Shown here: in pieces, positions 7,032 through 14,581 of the stretch
Position numbering within the stretch: position 1 is the first letter of the stretch
Layout: each line of letters begins with the position of its first letter
NCBI GenBank assembly: GCA_046735115.1
Contig: JBKPSR010000156.1
Coordinates: 1 to 23,213, forward strand
Source of the DNA: JACVRW01 sp046735115
GTDB taxonomy: Bacteria > Actinomycetota > Thermoleophilia > Solirubrobacterales > Thermoleophilaceae
Length of the DNA stretch: 23,213 nucleotides
Reading direction: 5' to 3'
The notes under the pieces: generated by a model
Seen by the model: the letters and a program-made list of their open reading frames with translations, nothing else
Database searches by the model: none
Told to the model about the DNA's origin: nothing
Program-made: the position numbers and the translations under genes

Positions 7032-9194
7032 TTGTCCTCGCTCACCCGCTGGGTCCTCGCACACAAGCGCACCGTCGTGCTCGCCTGGGTCGCTCTGACC
7101 ATCGCGGGCGTCATGGCCGCCGGGCCGGCGACCGACGCGCTCGACCCCGAGTTCTCCGTTCCCAACAAGGAGGGCTGGGAGACCAACGTCGACATCGCGA
7201 AGCACTACCGCGGCACCGGCGGCGACACCTCGCCGCTCGTCCCGGTCGTGACCCTGCCTCAGGGAACGAGGGTGGACTCGCCCGCGGTCAAGGCCGACCT
7301 CGCCAGGGTCGACCGCGCGCTGGAGAGAGCCCTGCCGAACTCGCGGCTCGCCTCGTACGCCTCCACCGGCGACAGGACGTTCCTGTCGAAGGACGGGCGC
7401 ACGACATTCGCGATCGTGTATCCGCAGCCCGACCCCGACTCGGCGTTCGGGGAGAACCCGAGGGCCGAGAAGGCGGCTAGCGCCGCGCTCAGGGGCACGA
7501 CGGTGGCCGGGCAGCCCGTGCACCTGACCGGGTTCGACGCCCTGGCCGAGGACAGCGGCGCGGACAGCGACGGCCCCGGCCTGCTGCTCGAGGCGACGCT
7601 CGGGGCACTCGGCGCCCTCGCGGTGCTGCTGTTCGTATTCGCCTCGGCTCTGGCGATCGTGCCGATCCTCATGGCGGTCGTGTCGATCATGACCACCTTC
7701 CTGCTGCTTCTCGGCCTCACGGAGCTCACCTCGGTGTCGCCGATCGTGCAGTTCCTGATCGCACTGCTCGGCCTGGGCGTGGCGATCGACTACTCGCTCA
7801 TCGTCGTCTCGCGCTGGCGCGAGGAGCGCTCGCACGGGCGCAGCGGCGACGAGGCCGTCCAGAAGGCGATGGAGACCGCCGGGCGAGCCGTCGTGTTCAG
7901 CGGCATCACCGTGGCCATCGGCCTGCTGGCGCTGATCGCACTACCGCTGCCGTTCCTGCGCTCGATGGGCTACGGCGGGATGCTGATCCCGCTCGTCTCG
8001 GTGCTCGTGGCTATCACCCTGCTGCCGGTGGTACTGGCGAAGGCCGGCTCGCGGCTCGACTGGCCGCACCGGCGCACCGACGACAAGGCGAGTCGCGCAT
8101 GGACGCGCTGGGCGACATTGGTTGCCCGCCGCCGCTGGATTGCGGCCGCAGCCGGGATGGCGGTGGTGCTGGCTCTGGTCGCGGCCGCCACGGACCTCCA
8201 GCTCGGCACCTCGGATGCCAACACGATGGCGAAGTCGGGCGACGCGAAGACCGGCCTCGTCGCGCTCGAGAAGGCGGGCATCGGCGAGGGCGCCCTGCTG
8301 CCCCACGAGATCATGGTGGAGCAGGGCGCCACGGACCCCGCCGAGGTCGCGAACGCGGTCGCCGGCGTGGACGGCATCCACGGCGCAGTCGCCCCGGACA
8401 ACCAGCAGTGGCGCCGCGACGGCACCGCCCTCGTGGAGGCGATCCCCGTGCCCGACAGCGGCTCGAGCGAGGGCGAGGCGACGCTCGACGGCGTCCGAGA
8501 CGCGGCGCACGCCTTGGGGCCGGACGTTCGCGTCGGCGGCCAGCCCGCCTCGAACGCCGACTTCATCGACGCGGTCTACGGCAGCTTCCCGCTGATGATC
8601 GCCTTGATCACGATCACGACCTTCATCCTGCTCGCGCGGGCATTCCGATCGCTGCTCCTGCCGGCGAAGGCGATCCTGCTCAACATCCTCAGCGTCGCCG
8701 CCGCCTGGGGCGTGCTCGTGCTGGTCTGGCAGAAGGGCTACGGGTCGGAGCTGATCTGGGACATCCAGGCGACGGGCTCGATCCCGTCCTGGATGCCGCT
8801 GATGATCTTCGCGTTCCTGTTCGGGCTGTCGATGGACTACGAGGTCTTCATCCTGGCCCGGATGCGCGAGGAGTTCGACCGCACCGGCTCCACCGAGCAG
8901 GCGGTGATCACCGGTATCGGCCGTACTGGCCGGCTGGTGACGAGCGCCGCGCTCATCCTGTTCCTCACGTTCGTCGCGATGGCCTCGAGCCCAGGGACCG
9001 ATCTGAAGATGTTCGCCACCGGTCTCGGGGCGGGGATCCTGCTCGACGCCACGGTGATCCGAGCGCTGATCGTGCCCGCGGTGATCGCGCTGATGGGGCG
9101 CTGGAACTGGTGGCTGCCCAGCTGGCCGGCACGGGTGCTCCGCGTGGAGCCGTCGCTGCCGCGGCGCGTGGCGACCGCCGATAGGGAGGGTTAG
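7032..9194 (+). CDS. MMPL-family (RND superfamily) transporter
   Basis: A 720-residue exporter of the actinobacterial MMPL type. One N-terminal membrane helix (~12-32) is followed by an extracytoplasmic domain (~33-185), five helices (~188-340), a second N-terminal-type helix (~365-390), a second extracytoplasmic domain (~390-515) and five more helices. This gives the usual duplicated 12-helix plan. The two proton-relay Asp-Tyr pairs are visible in VAIDYSLIVVSRWREE and LSMDYEVFILARMREEFD. MMPL proteins move lipids, siderophores or drugs outward using the proton gradient. The divergent MarR and shared operator region suggest induction by a toxic or signalling compound. The length is close to that of the smaller, non-mycolic-acid MMPL proteins. 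The substrate is unknown. Confidence 0.88.
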   Translation: MSSLTRWVLAHKRTVVLAWVALTIAGVMAAGPATDALDPEFSVPNKEGWETNVDIAKHYRGTGGDTSPLVPVVTLPQGTRVDSPAVKADLARVDRALERALPNSRLASYASTGDRTFLSKDGRTTFAIVYPQPDPDSAFGENPRAEKAASAALRGTTVAGQPVHLTGFDALAEDSGADSDGPGLLLEATLGALGALAVLLFVFASALAIVPILMAVVSIMTTFLLLLGLTELTSVSPIVQFLIALLGLGVAIDYSLIVVSRWREERSHGRSGDEAVQKAMETAGRAVVFSGITVAIGLLALIALPLPFLRSMGYGGMLIPLVSVLVAITLLPVVLAKAGSRLDWPHRRTDDKASRAWTRWATLVARRRWIAAAAGMAVVLALVAAATDLQLGTSDANTMAKSGDAKTGLVALEKAGIGEGALLPHEIMVEQGATDPAEVANAVAGVDGIHGAVAPDNQQWRRDGTALVEAIPVPDSGSSEGEATLDGVRDAAHALGPDVRVGGQPASNADFIDAVYGSFPLMIALITITTFILLARAFRSLLLPAKAILLNILSVAAAWGVLVLVWQKGYGSELIWDIQATGSIPSWMPLMIFAFLFGLSMDYEVFILARMREEFDRTGSTEQAVITGIGRTGRLVTSAALILFLTFVAMASSPGTDLKMFATGLGAGILLDATVIRALIVPAVIALMGRWNWWLPSWPARVLRVEPSLPRRVATADREG

Positions 9195-9204
9195 GCTCGC
9201 GCCC

Positions 9205-9864
9205 GTGGAGGGCGCTCCGGATCCGATGGTGCTCCACCCGGTCGCAGGTCAGGACCGGGTGGTGTTCCTTCGGCCGCTCGTGACGGACCCGCGGATCGAG
9301 GTCGGCGAGTACACGTACTACGACGACCCGGACGACCCGCTCGAGTTCGAGCGCGACGCGTTCCTGTACGCATACGGCCCCGAGCGTCTCATCATCGGCC
9401 GCTACTGTGCGATCGCGTCCGGCGTCCGCTTCGTGATGCCGGGCGCGAACCACGCCGACCTCGGCCCGTCGACATTCCCCTTCGGGATCTTCGGCGAGCC
9501 CTGGGCGGAGCGGACGATGGACCTCGTCATGGGCGCTCCGAGCCGCGGCGACACGGTGGTGGGCAACGACGTCTGGCTCGGCTACCGGGCGCTGGTCCTG
9601 CCCGGCGTGACGATCGGCCACGGAGCGGTCGTGGCCGCGGCGAGCGTGGTGTCCTCGGACGTTTCCCCCTACGCGATCGTCGGGGGCAACCCGGCCCGCG
9701 TGATCCGGCGGCGCTACGAGGACGAGGACGTGGAGCACCTGCTCCGAGCGGCCTGGTGGGACTGGCCGGTCGAGCTCGTCACGGAGCACGCGAGGACGAT
9801 CATGGCGGGGACGCCCGGGGAGCTGGAGCGGATCAGCCGCTCGATCGGCGGACGACCCCATTGA
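9205..9864 (+). CDS. Xenobiotic acetyltransferase of the VatD/CatB hexapeptide family
   Basis: A 219-residue left-handed beta-helix acetyltransferase whose length and motifs match streptogramin A acetyltransferases (Vat) and type-B chloramphenicol acetyltransferases. Shared features are VGEYTYYDD near residue 33, FLYAYGPERLIIGRYCAIA, the catalytic-histidine motif MPGANH (His83, equivalent to VatD His82), FPFGIFG, GDTVVGNDVWLGY, several hexapeptide turns and YAIVGGNPARVIRRRY. It would transfer acetyl from acetyl-CoA to a hydroxyl of an antibiotic or related molecule. GTG 9205 gives the Vat-like N-terminus; ATG 9226 is an alternative. It lies 10 bp after the MMPL gene and may be co-transcribed. 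Chromosomal homologues are common in soil bacteria, and activity on clinical drugs is unproven. Confidence 0.85.
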   Translation: MEGAPDPMVLHPVAGQDRVVFLRPLVTDPRIEVGEYTYYDDPDDPLEFERDAFLYAYGPERLIIGRYCAIASGVRFVMPGANHADLGPSTFPFGIFGEPWAERTMDLVMGAPSRGDTVVGNDVWLGYRALVLPGVTIGHGAVVAAASVVSSDVSPYAIVGGNPARVIRRRYEDEDVEHLLRAAWWDWPVELVTEHARTIMAGTPGELERISRSIGGRPH

Positions 9865-9876
9865 GGAACCGCACAA

Positions 9877-9913
9877 TCCTGGATTAGCCACCCGTTCGGT
9901 GGCTAATCCAGGA
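9877..9913. terminator. Perfect 16-bp hairpin between convergent genes, probable bidirectional terminator
   Basis: TCCTGGATTAGCCACC (9877-9892), loop CGTTC, then its exact reverse complement (9898-9913). The hairpin sits 12 bp after the acetyltransferase stop and 11 bp beyond the stop of the convergent DUF5519 gene, filling most of the 60-bp gap. There is no T-tract on either side, so termination would depend on the long stem alone. Confidence 0.65.
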
Positions 9914-9924
9914 CGTCGACCTCC

Positions 9925-10302
9925 TCAGTGCCGTCGTTCGGCAACCGCGGCCGCCCGCTCGTACGCCAGCCGGAACACCTCCACCGCGCCGCTCAGGTCG
10001 GCGGCCGTCCGGACCGGAACCGTGAGCCAGCCGGAGTTCGGCATCGCCGAGTGCGGGCGGGCCCGGCCGGCGTCGATCAGCTCGTCTCTTAGCGCGCGCG
10101 GCAGGGGGATGTCGGCGAACGCGCCGCGCTCGCCCGCGTCGTGAACGTGTCCCAGCTGGCGGCGGCCGAGCTGGAACATCGGGCCGCCGAAGCGCGGCTC
10201 GGCCGCGACCTCGACCCCCTCCCAGTTGCCGACCTCGCCCACCAGGGCGTCCACCGCGACGCTGCCGCTGAGCCTCGCGTTCTCGAGTGCTTGAACGGTC
10301 AT
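9925..10302 (-). CDS. DUF5519-like ('luciferase' domain) protein
   Basis: A 125-residue soluble protein. The C-terminal half, LPRALRDELIDAGRARPHSA, then NSGWLTVPVRT and a closing helix EVFRLAYERAA, resembles the small domain catalogued as DUF5519 or 'luciferase', whose function is not established. The N-terminal part contains VGEVGNWEGVEVAAEPRFGGPMFQLGRRQLGHVH, here matched only in outline. The gene is divergent from soxR, and a SoxR-box promoter with a 19-bp spacer points into it. Its ATG (10302) falls almost exactly where transcription should begin, so the mRNA is likely leaderless. This makes it a candidate member of the redox-cycling-drug response. No catalytic residues can be named. Confidence 0.75.
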   Translation of the reverse strand: MTVQALENARLSGSVAVDALVGEVGNWEGVEVAAEPRFGGPMFQLGRRQLGHVHDAGERGAFADIPLPRALRDELIDAGRARPHSAMPNSGWLTVPVRTAADLSGAVEVFRLAYERAAAVAERRH

Positions 10303-10309
10303 GACGCCA

Positions 10310-10340
10310 ATGATGCATCTTCAAGTGCACTTGAAGTCAA
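10310..10340 (-). promoter_or_regulatory. SoxR box inside a 19-bp-spaced promoter driving the DUF5519 gene
   Basis: CTTCAAGTGCACTTGAAG (10319-10336) is a perfect 18-bp palindrome close to the SoxR site CCTCAAGTTAACTTGAGG known from E. coli soxS. Read on the minus strand, TTGACT (10340-10335), a 19-bp spacer and CATCAT (10315-10310) form a promoter. The overlong 19-bp spacer is the hallmark of MerR-family-activated promoters. Transcription would begin near 10303, at the DUF5519 start codon. Confidence 0.75.
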
Positions 10341-10366
10341 GACCGTTCTGTGCTTGCATCGACGGC

Positions 10367-10813
10367 GTGTCCGAGATGCTGACCATCGGCGAGGTGGCGG
10401 AGCGCAGCGGCGTCGCCACCTCGGCGCTTCGCTTCTACGAGGAGCGCGGCCTGATTCGATCGGAGCGGGCGTCGTCGGGGCACCGCCGCTTCAACCGCCC
10501 GGTGATCCGGCGGGTTGCGTTCATCGTCTTCGCCCAGCGTGTGGGGCTCAGCCTGGACGAGATCGGCGACGAGCTCTCGAAGCTCCCCGCGGACCGCGTG
10601 CCCACGCGCACGGACTGGGCGAAGCTGTCCGCGTCCTGGACCAGCCGCATCGACGAGCGGATCGCCGAGCTCGAGCGCCTCAAGGAGGGCCTCACCGAGT
10701 GCATCGGCTGCGGCTGCCTGTCCCTCGGCCGCTGCCAGCTCGCAAACCCGGGCGACCATATCGCCGCGCGCGGGCCGGGGCCGCGCTACTGGATCGGCGA
10801 CCCGCGCGAGTAG
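10367..10813 (+). CDS. soxR: SoxR, redox-sensing MerR-family activator with [2Fe-2S] cluster
   Basis: A ~148-residue regulator. The MerR helix-turn-helix is MLTIGEVAERSGVATSALRFYEERGLI, followed by a wing with SGHRRF and a dimerisation helix. The iron-sulfur ligands CIGCGCLSLGRC (codons 10700-10735) match the SoxR signature C-x2-C-x-C-x5-C exactly, and the NPGD segment after it is typical. Oxidation of the cluster by redox-cycling compounds turns on target promoters. The perfect SoxR box lies 30 bp upstream, facing the divergent gene. GTG 10367 was chosen; ATG 10376 is an alternative, and the longer open frame back to 10301 overlaps the operator and is rejected. A zinc-ribbon gene and a Na+/H+ antiporter follow closely and may form an operon with it. 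Confidence 0.93.
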   Translation: MSEMLTIGEVAERSGVATSALRFYEERGLIRSERASSGHRRFNRPVIRRVAFIVFAQRVGLSLDEIGDELSKLPADRVPTRTDWAKLSASWTSRIDERIAELERLKEGLTECIGCGCLSLGRCQLANPGDHIAARGPGPRYWIGDPRE

Positions 10814-10827
10814 CCTCAGGACCGGGG

Positions 10828-11295
10828 ATGACCGACACCACCTGCCCGCAGTGCGATGCGCCCGCTCCGGCGGGGGCACGCGCTTGCTCGCGCTGCGGCT
10901 ACCGGTTCCTAGAGGGCGGTGAGGCGCGGCGCACGCCGCGCCCGGGCCCGCGGGCGATCGTCTTCTGCGCCGCGGCGCTGATCGGCGTGGTGGCGGTCGC
11001 GGGGGTGCTCGTGCTCGGCCGCGACAGCGAGCAGCCGGCCGCCGGCGAGCCGGTGGCGACGCATCTGGAGGTGCTGTCCCCGCATCCCATCGGGACCCAC
11101 GCGGCCGAGCGCCTGCTCGAGGACCGCTACTTCACGGTTCCCAACGACGACGAGAGCGACGTTCACTGCTCGGGCCGCATCCCGAAGCCGGCGCACTCGG
11201 TGCGCCGCTGCGAGCTCCGCTACCCGGGCGGGACGGTCCGCACGGTGGTGCTCCTCACGACGGCCAACGGCGCCGAGGTCCTGAGCAAGCCCTGA
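10828..11295 (+). CDS. Membrane-anchored zinc-ribbon protein, unknown function
   Basis: A 155-residue protein. The N-terminal zinc ribbon has two cysteine pairs (Cys6/Cys9 in CPQC and Cys20/Cys23 in CSRCG). A proline/arginine linker leads to one membrane helix (~42-64), then an extracytoplasmic domain (65-155) with two cysteines, DVHCSGRIPKPAHSVRRCEL, likely a disulfide. The outer domain vaguely resembles the DUF4333 type of secreted actinobacterial domains, but I cannot confirm this. The ATG lies 14 bp after the soxR stop, and the gene ends 1 bp before the antiporter start, so it is probably in an operon with both. A role as a sensor or assembly partner for the antiporter is possible but speculative. 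Confidence 0.75.
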   Translation: MTDTTCPQCDAPAPAGARACSRCGYRFLEGGEARRTPRPGPRAIVFCAAALIGVVAVAGVLVLGRDSEQPAAGEPVATHLEVLSPHPIGTHAAERLLEDRYFTVPNDDESDVHCSGRIPKPAHSVRRCELRYPGGTVRTVVLLTTANGAEVLSKP

Positions 11296-11296
11296 C

Positions 11297-12871
11297 GTGG
11301 AGCACATCGAGCTCGTAGTCCTATTCCTTTTGGTCACGGTCGCGGCGCTCACCGCGCTCGCCCGTGTGCTCGGCGTGCCCTACCCGATCCTGCTGGTGAT
11401 CGGAGGAAGCCTCGTCGGGTTCGCCCCCGGGGTGCCGGACGTGCAGCTGGAGCCGGACCTCGTGCTCTTGATCTTCCTGCCGCCGCTGCTGTTCAACGCG
11501 GCGTACTTCACGTCCGTCCGCGACCTGCGCGCCCATCTGCGCCCGATCACGCTGACGGCGATCGGCCTGGTGCTCCTCACCATGTGCTCCGTCGCGCTTG
11601 TGGCCCATGCAGCGATCGACGGCCTGCCGTGGGCCGCTGCCTTCGCGCTGGGCGCGATCGTGTCGCCCACCGACCCGCTCGCCGCCATGACCATCGCCAC
11701 TCGGCTCGGCGTACCGCGCCGGCTGGTTTCGGTGATCGAGGGCGAGAGCCTTGTGAACGACGGCACCGCTCTCGTCGCGTACCGCACCGCCGTGAGCGCG
11801 GCGGTGGGAGGCAGCTTCGACCTGCTCGACGCGACCGGCGACTTCATCGTGAACGTCGCAGGCGGGATCGCGATCGGGTTCGTCGCCGCCCTTCTGGTCG
11901 TCCAGGCGCTGAAGAAGCTGCTCGGCGACGACGTCGTGGGCGTGGTCATCTCGCTGGCCGCCGGCTACGTCGCCTACATCCCAGCCGAGGAGATCGGCGT
12001 GTCCGGTGTGCTCGCGGCCGTCACGATCGGCCTAATCGTGGGCTACAAGTCGCCGGCGCTGTCGACGCCGGCCTCCCGCCTGCGCGGCTACGGCTTCTGG
12101 GAGGTGCTGGTCTTCCTGCTGAACGCGGTGCTGTTCGTGCTGGTCGGCCTACAGCTGCCCGCGATCCTCTCCGAGCAGACCCGCTCGGCCGTCGAGCTGA
12201 TCGGCCTCGCGGTGCTGGTCTCCGCGGTCGTCATCGGGACTCGGCTCCTGTGGGTCAACACGACCCCGTACGTCATCCGCGCGCTCGACCGCCGCCCCGC
12301 CCAGGTGGCCCGCCGCGTGGGCTGGCGACCCCGCCTGATCGCTGGGTGGAGCGGACTGCGCGGGTCGGTCTCGCTCGCCGCGGCGCTGGCGCTGCCGCAC
12401 GGCTTTCCCGAGCGCGACCTGCTCATCTTCCTGACGCTCGCTGTGATTTTCGCCACGCTGGTCGGGCAGGGCCTGACGCTGCCGGTCCTGATCCGCCGGC
12501 TGGGAATCGAGGACGACGGCGTCGCCGCGCGGGAGGAACTGCACGCGCGCCGCGAGGCGACCCTGGCCGCGATCGCGCAGCTCCAGCTGCTGGGCGACGA
12601 GGGCTGGACGCGTGATGAGACCGTGGACCGAATGCTCAGGCTGTACCAGTTCCGCAACCGGAGGCTGAGCCAACGCGCCGGCGACCTCGACGGGGACGAT
12701 GATGAGAACCTGGACGAGCGCTCGGTCACCTACCAGCGGATGGTTCGCGAGGTGCTGGACGCGCAGCGCCGCCGGGTCATCGAGCTCCGCAACGAGGGCG
12801 CGATCTCCGACGACGTGCTGCACCTGCTGGAGCGCGAGCTGGACCTGGAGGACCAGCGCCTGGAGATCTAA
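11297..12871 (+). CDS. CPA1-family Na+/H+ antiporter (NhaP-like)
   Basis: A 524-residue antiporter. About 12 membrane helices fill residues 1-400. They carry the CPA1 signatures IFLPPLLFNAAYFTS, GAIVSPTDPLAAM and GESLVNDGTALVAY; the Asn-Asp pair in the last is the ion-binding ND motif of electroneutral exchangers. WSGLRGSVSLAAALALP near residue 355 is also typical. A hydrophilic, charged C-terminal tail (~405-524) with helical character follows and is probably cytoplasmic. The protein would expel Na+ (or K+) in exchange for protons and help pH and salt homeostasis. The GTG start lies 1 bp after the zinc-ribbon gene. The stop is 8 bp before the 32-bp hairpin repeat array, which probably terminates the transcript. 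Confidence 0.88.
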   Translation: MEHIELVVLFLLVTVAALTALARVLGVPYPILLVIGGSLVGFAPGVPDVQLEPDLVLLIFLPPLLFNAAYFTSVRDLRAHLRPITLTAIGLVLLTMCSVALVAHAAIDGLPWAAAFALGAIVSPTDPLAAMTIATRLGVPRRLVSVIEGESLVNDGTALVAYRTAVSAAVGGSFDLLDATGDFIVNVAGGIAIGFVAALLVVQALKKLLGDDVVGVVISLAAGYVAYIPAEEIGVSGVLAAVTIGLIVGYKSPALSTPASRLRGYGFWEVLVFLLNAVLFVLVGLQLPAILSEQTRSAVELIGLAVLVSAVVIGTRLLWVNTTPYVIRALDRRPAQVARRVGWRPRLIAGWSGLRGSVSLAAALALPHGFPERDLLIFLTLAVIFATLVGQGLTLPVLIRRLGIEDDGVAAREELHARREATLAAIAQLQLLGDEGWTRDETVDRMLRLYQFRNRRLSQRAGDLDGDDDENLDERSVTYQRMVREVLDAQRRRVIELRNEGAISDDVLHLLERELDLEDQRLEI

Positions 12872-12879
12872 GTCCCCCC

Positions 12880-13003
12880 GACTTAAGGGGTCTGACCCCT
12901 TGCGTCGTGCGGACTTAAGGGGTCTGACCCCTTGGGTCGTGCGGACTTAGGGGGTCTGACCCCTTGGGTCGCGGGCGCTTAGGGGGTCTGACCCTCTGTT
13001 GGG
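12880..13003. repeat. Four tandem 32-bp palindromic repeats between convergent genes
   Basis: Copies start at 12880, 12912, 12944 and 12976, exactly 32 bp apart. Copies 1 and 2 differ at one base, copy 3 at a few, and copy 4 is partial and diverged. Each contains the palindrome AAGGGGTCTGACCCCTT, or its variant with AGGGGGTC, so each can form a hairpin on either strand. The array lies between the antiporter and the convergent histidine kinase and could act as a bidirectional terminator. Copy 4 overlaps the kinase gene and supplies its last codons (Gly-Gln-Thr-Pro) and TAA stop. Confidence 0.9.
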
Positions 13004-14508
13004 ATGTCGACGCGCATCACGGTGCCGCGGCCGGCCGGGCTCCTGACGCTTAGGGTGCCGTCGACGGCGGCTACCCGGTCGGCGATCCCGCCGAGGCCGG
13101 AGCCGAGCAGGTCGGCGCCGCCGCGGCCGTCGTCCGTGATCATGATCCGGAGCCTGCCGTCCTGCTGGGCCGCCCTCACCTCGACAGAGCTCGCCTCCGA
13201 GTAGCGCGCGGCGTTCGTGAGCGCCTCGGCCACGGCGAAGTACGCCGCCGCCTCGACCGGGGCCGCGAAGCGCCCGTCCGGCACGTCCACCAGCTTCGCC
13301 GGGATGCTGCAGCGCTCCACGAGCGCCTGGAGGGCGGGCCGCAGCCCTCCCTCGGTGAGCACCACCGGATGGATGCCGCGGGCCAGCTCGCGCAGCTCGG
13401 CCGTGGCGTCGGCAAGCGACTGGACGGCCACGTCCAGGAACTCGGCCGCCTGCGCCGGGTCGCTGTCGAGCTTGGCGCGCACCATGCGCAGGTCCAGGGC
13501 CAGCTCCACGAGCCGCTGCTGCGCGCCGTCGTGCAGATCGCGCTCCAGTTTGCGACGGGCCGCGTCCGCGGCCTCGACGATCCGCGCCCGCGAGGCGCGT
13601 AGCTCGGCCTCCGCCTCCTTCCGGTCGGTGATGTCGCGCAGGTAGCCCGCGAAGCCGGGCTGCTCGGGCAGGTCGATGCGGGTGATGGTCAGCTCCACCG
13701 GGAAGGTCGAGCCGTCGGAGCGCATGCCGGTCAGCTCCAGGCGGCGATCGAGGATCTTCGCAACGCCCGTCTCGAGATAGCGGGCGAAACCCTCGCGATG
13801 GCGCGCGCGCAGCTCGGGCGGGACGATCAGCTCCGCGAGGTCGCGCCCGACCGCCTCGGCCGCGGTGTAGCCGAAGGTCCGCTCGGCCGCGGGGTTGAAC
13901 TCGACCACGCGCCCGCGGTCGTCGATGCTGACCACGCAGTCGAGTGCCACGTCCAGCATCGCCTGGTGGCGGGTCCGCTCGGCGCGAAGGTGCTCCGCGT
14001 CGCGCCGGCGCTCCACGGCCTGTCCGATCTGGTCGCCGAGGGTCGCCATCGTCGCGAGCAGCTCCGAGTCGAGCTCGCGCGCCTCGCCCGTGAAGAACTC
14101 GACGACCCCCAGGACGCCGCGCGCGCTCCGAAGCGGGAAGCAGAACGCCGCTCGGAGGCCCGCGCGGCGCGCCGCGCCGGCGCGGGGAAAGTTCGCGTCC
14201 TGCTGCACGTCCGGTATCCAGGCCGCCTCGCCGCTCACCCATACGCGCCCCGGCAGTCCCTCGACAGCACTGAGCGTGATGCTCCGGGACAGCGCCACGA
14301 ACTCGTCGGCGTCGATGCCGGGCGCACACCAGGTCTCGACGCAGACGAGCTCGTCCGGGTTGCCTGGCGGCGGCTCCCAGGCCGCGCCGAGACGCCACCC
14401 GAGACCCTCGCCGATCGCCTCGAGGGCGCGCGCGAGCGCCTCGTCCGGGTCGAGCGTCTCCGCGAGGCTGCGGGCCACGCGGTGCTCCGTCCTCGGCAGG
14501 GTGGCCAT
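12979..14508 (-). CDS. GAF-PAS sensor histidine kinase (NarL-partner type, HisKA_3)
   Basis: A 509-residue soluble kinase from ATG 14508. An N-terminal GAF domain (~15-165) includes GLPGRVWVSGEAAWIPDV and FPLRSARGVLGVVEFFTG. A PAS domain (~183-300) includes CVVSIDDRGRVVEFNPAAERTFGY and ends GYLRDITDRKEAEAEL. The HisKA_3 dimerisation domain has LERDLHDGAQQRL with phosphorylatable His326. The C-terminal HATPase has EALTNAARYSEAS and DDGRGG, then GSGLGGIADRV. Without membrane helices it probably senses an internal ligand, redox state or light. No response regulator is adjacent, so it is an orphan here. The final residues GQTP and the stop come from a 32-bp repeat copy. A longer open frame upstream overlaps the divergent HAD gene and was rejected. 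Confidence 0.88.
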   Translation of the reverse strand: MATLPRTEHRVARSLAETLDPDEALARALEAIGEGLGWRLGAAWEPPPGNPDELVCVETWCAPGIDADEFVALSRSITLSAVEGLPGRVWVSGEAAWIPDVQQDANFPRAGAARRAGLRAAFCFPLRSARGVLGVVEFFTGEARELDSELLATMATLGDQIGQAVERRRDAEHLRAERTRHQAMLDVALDCVVSIDDRGRVVEFNPAAERTFGYTAAEAVGRDLAELIVPPELRARHREGFARYLETGVAKILDRRLELTGMRSDGSTFPVELTITRIDLPEQPGFAGYLRDITDRKEAEAELRASRARIVEAADAARRKLERDLHDGAQQRLVELALDLRMVRAKLDSDPAQAAEFLDVAVQSLADATAELRELARGIHPVVLTEGGLRPALQALVERCSIPAKLVDVPDGRFAAPVEAAAYFAVAEALTNAARYSEASSVEVRAAQQDGRLRIMITDDGRGGADLLGSGLGGIADRVAAVDGTLSVRSPAGRGTVMRVDIPTEGQTP

Positions 14509-14581
14509 GGCCCAATGATGCCCCCACGGGACAGCGGATGCGAGGGGGCGGCGGTGCAGCCCCGGCCCATATCCTGAGGCA

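Noticed and set aside
9877..9913. Integron attC or phage attachment site at the 16-bp hairpin
   Set aside because: No integrase gene, no core-site consensus and no direct repeats flank it; its position between convergent stops fits a terminator-like role.
10301..10366. ATG 10301 as the soxR start
   Set aside because: This would place the SoxR box inside the coding region and add residues with no counterpart in SoxR proteins.
12880..13003. CRISPR array
   Set aside because: The 32-bp period leaves no variable spacers: the whole unit is repeated and palindromic, and no cas gene is present.
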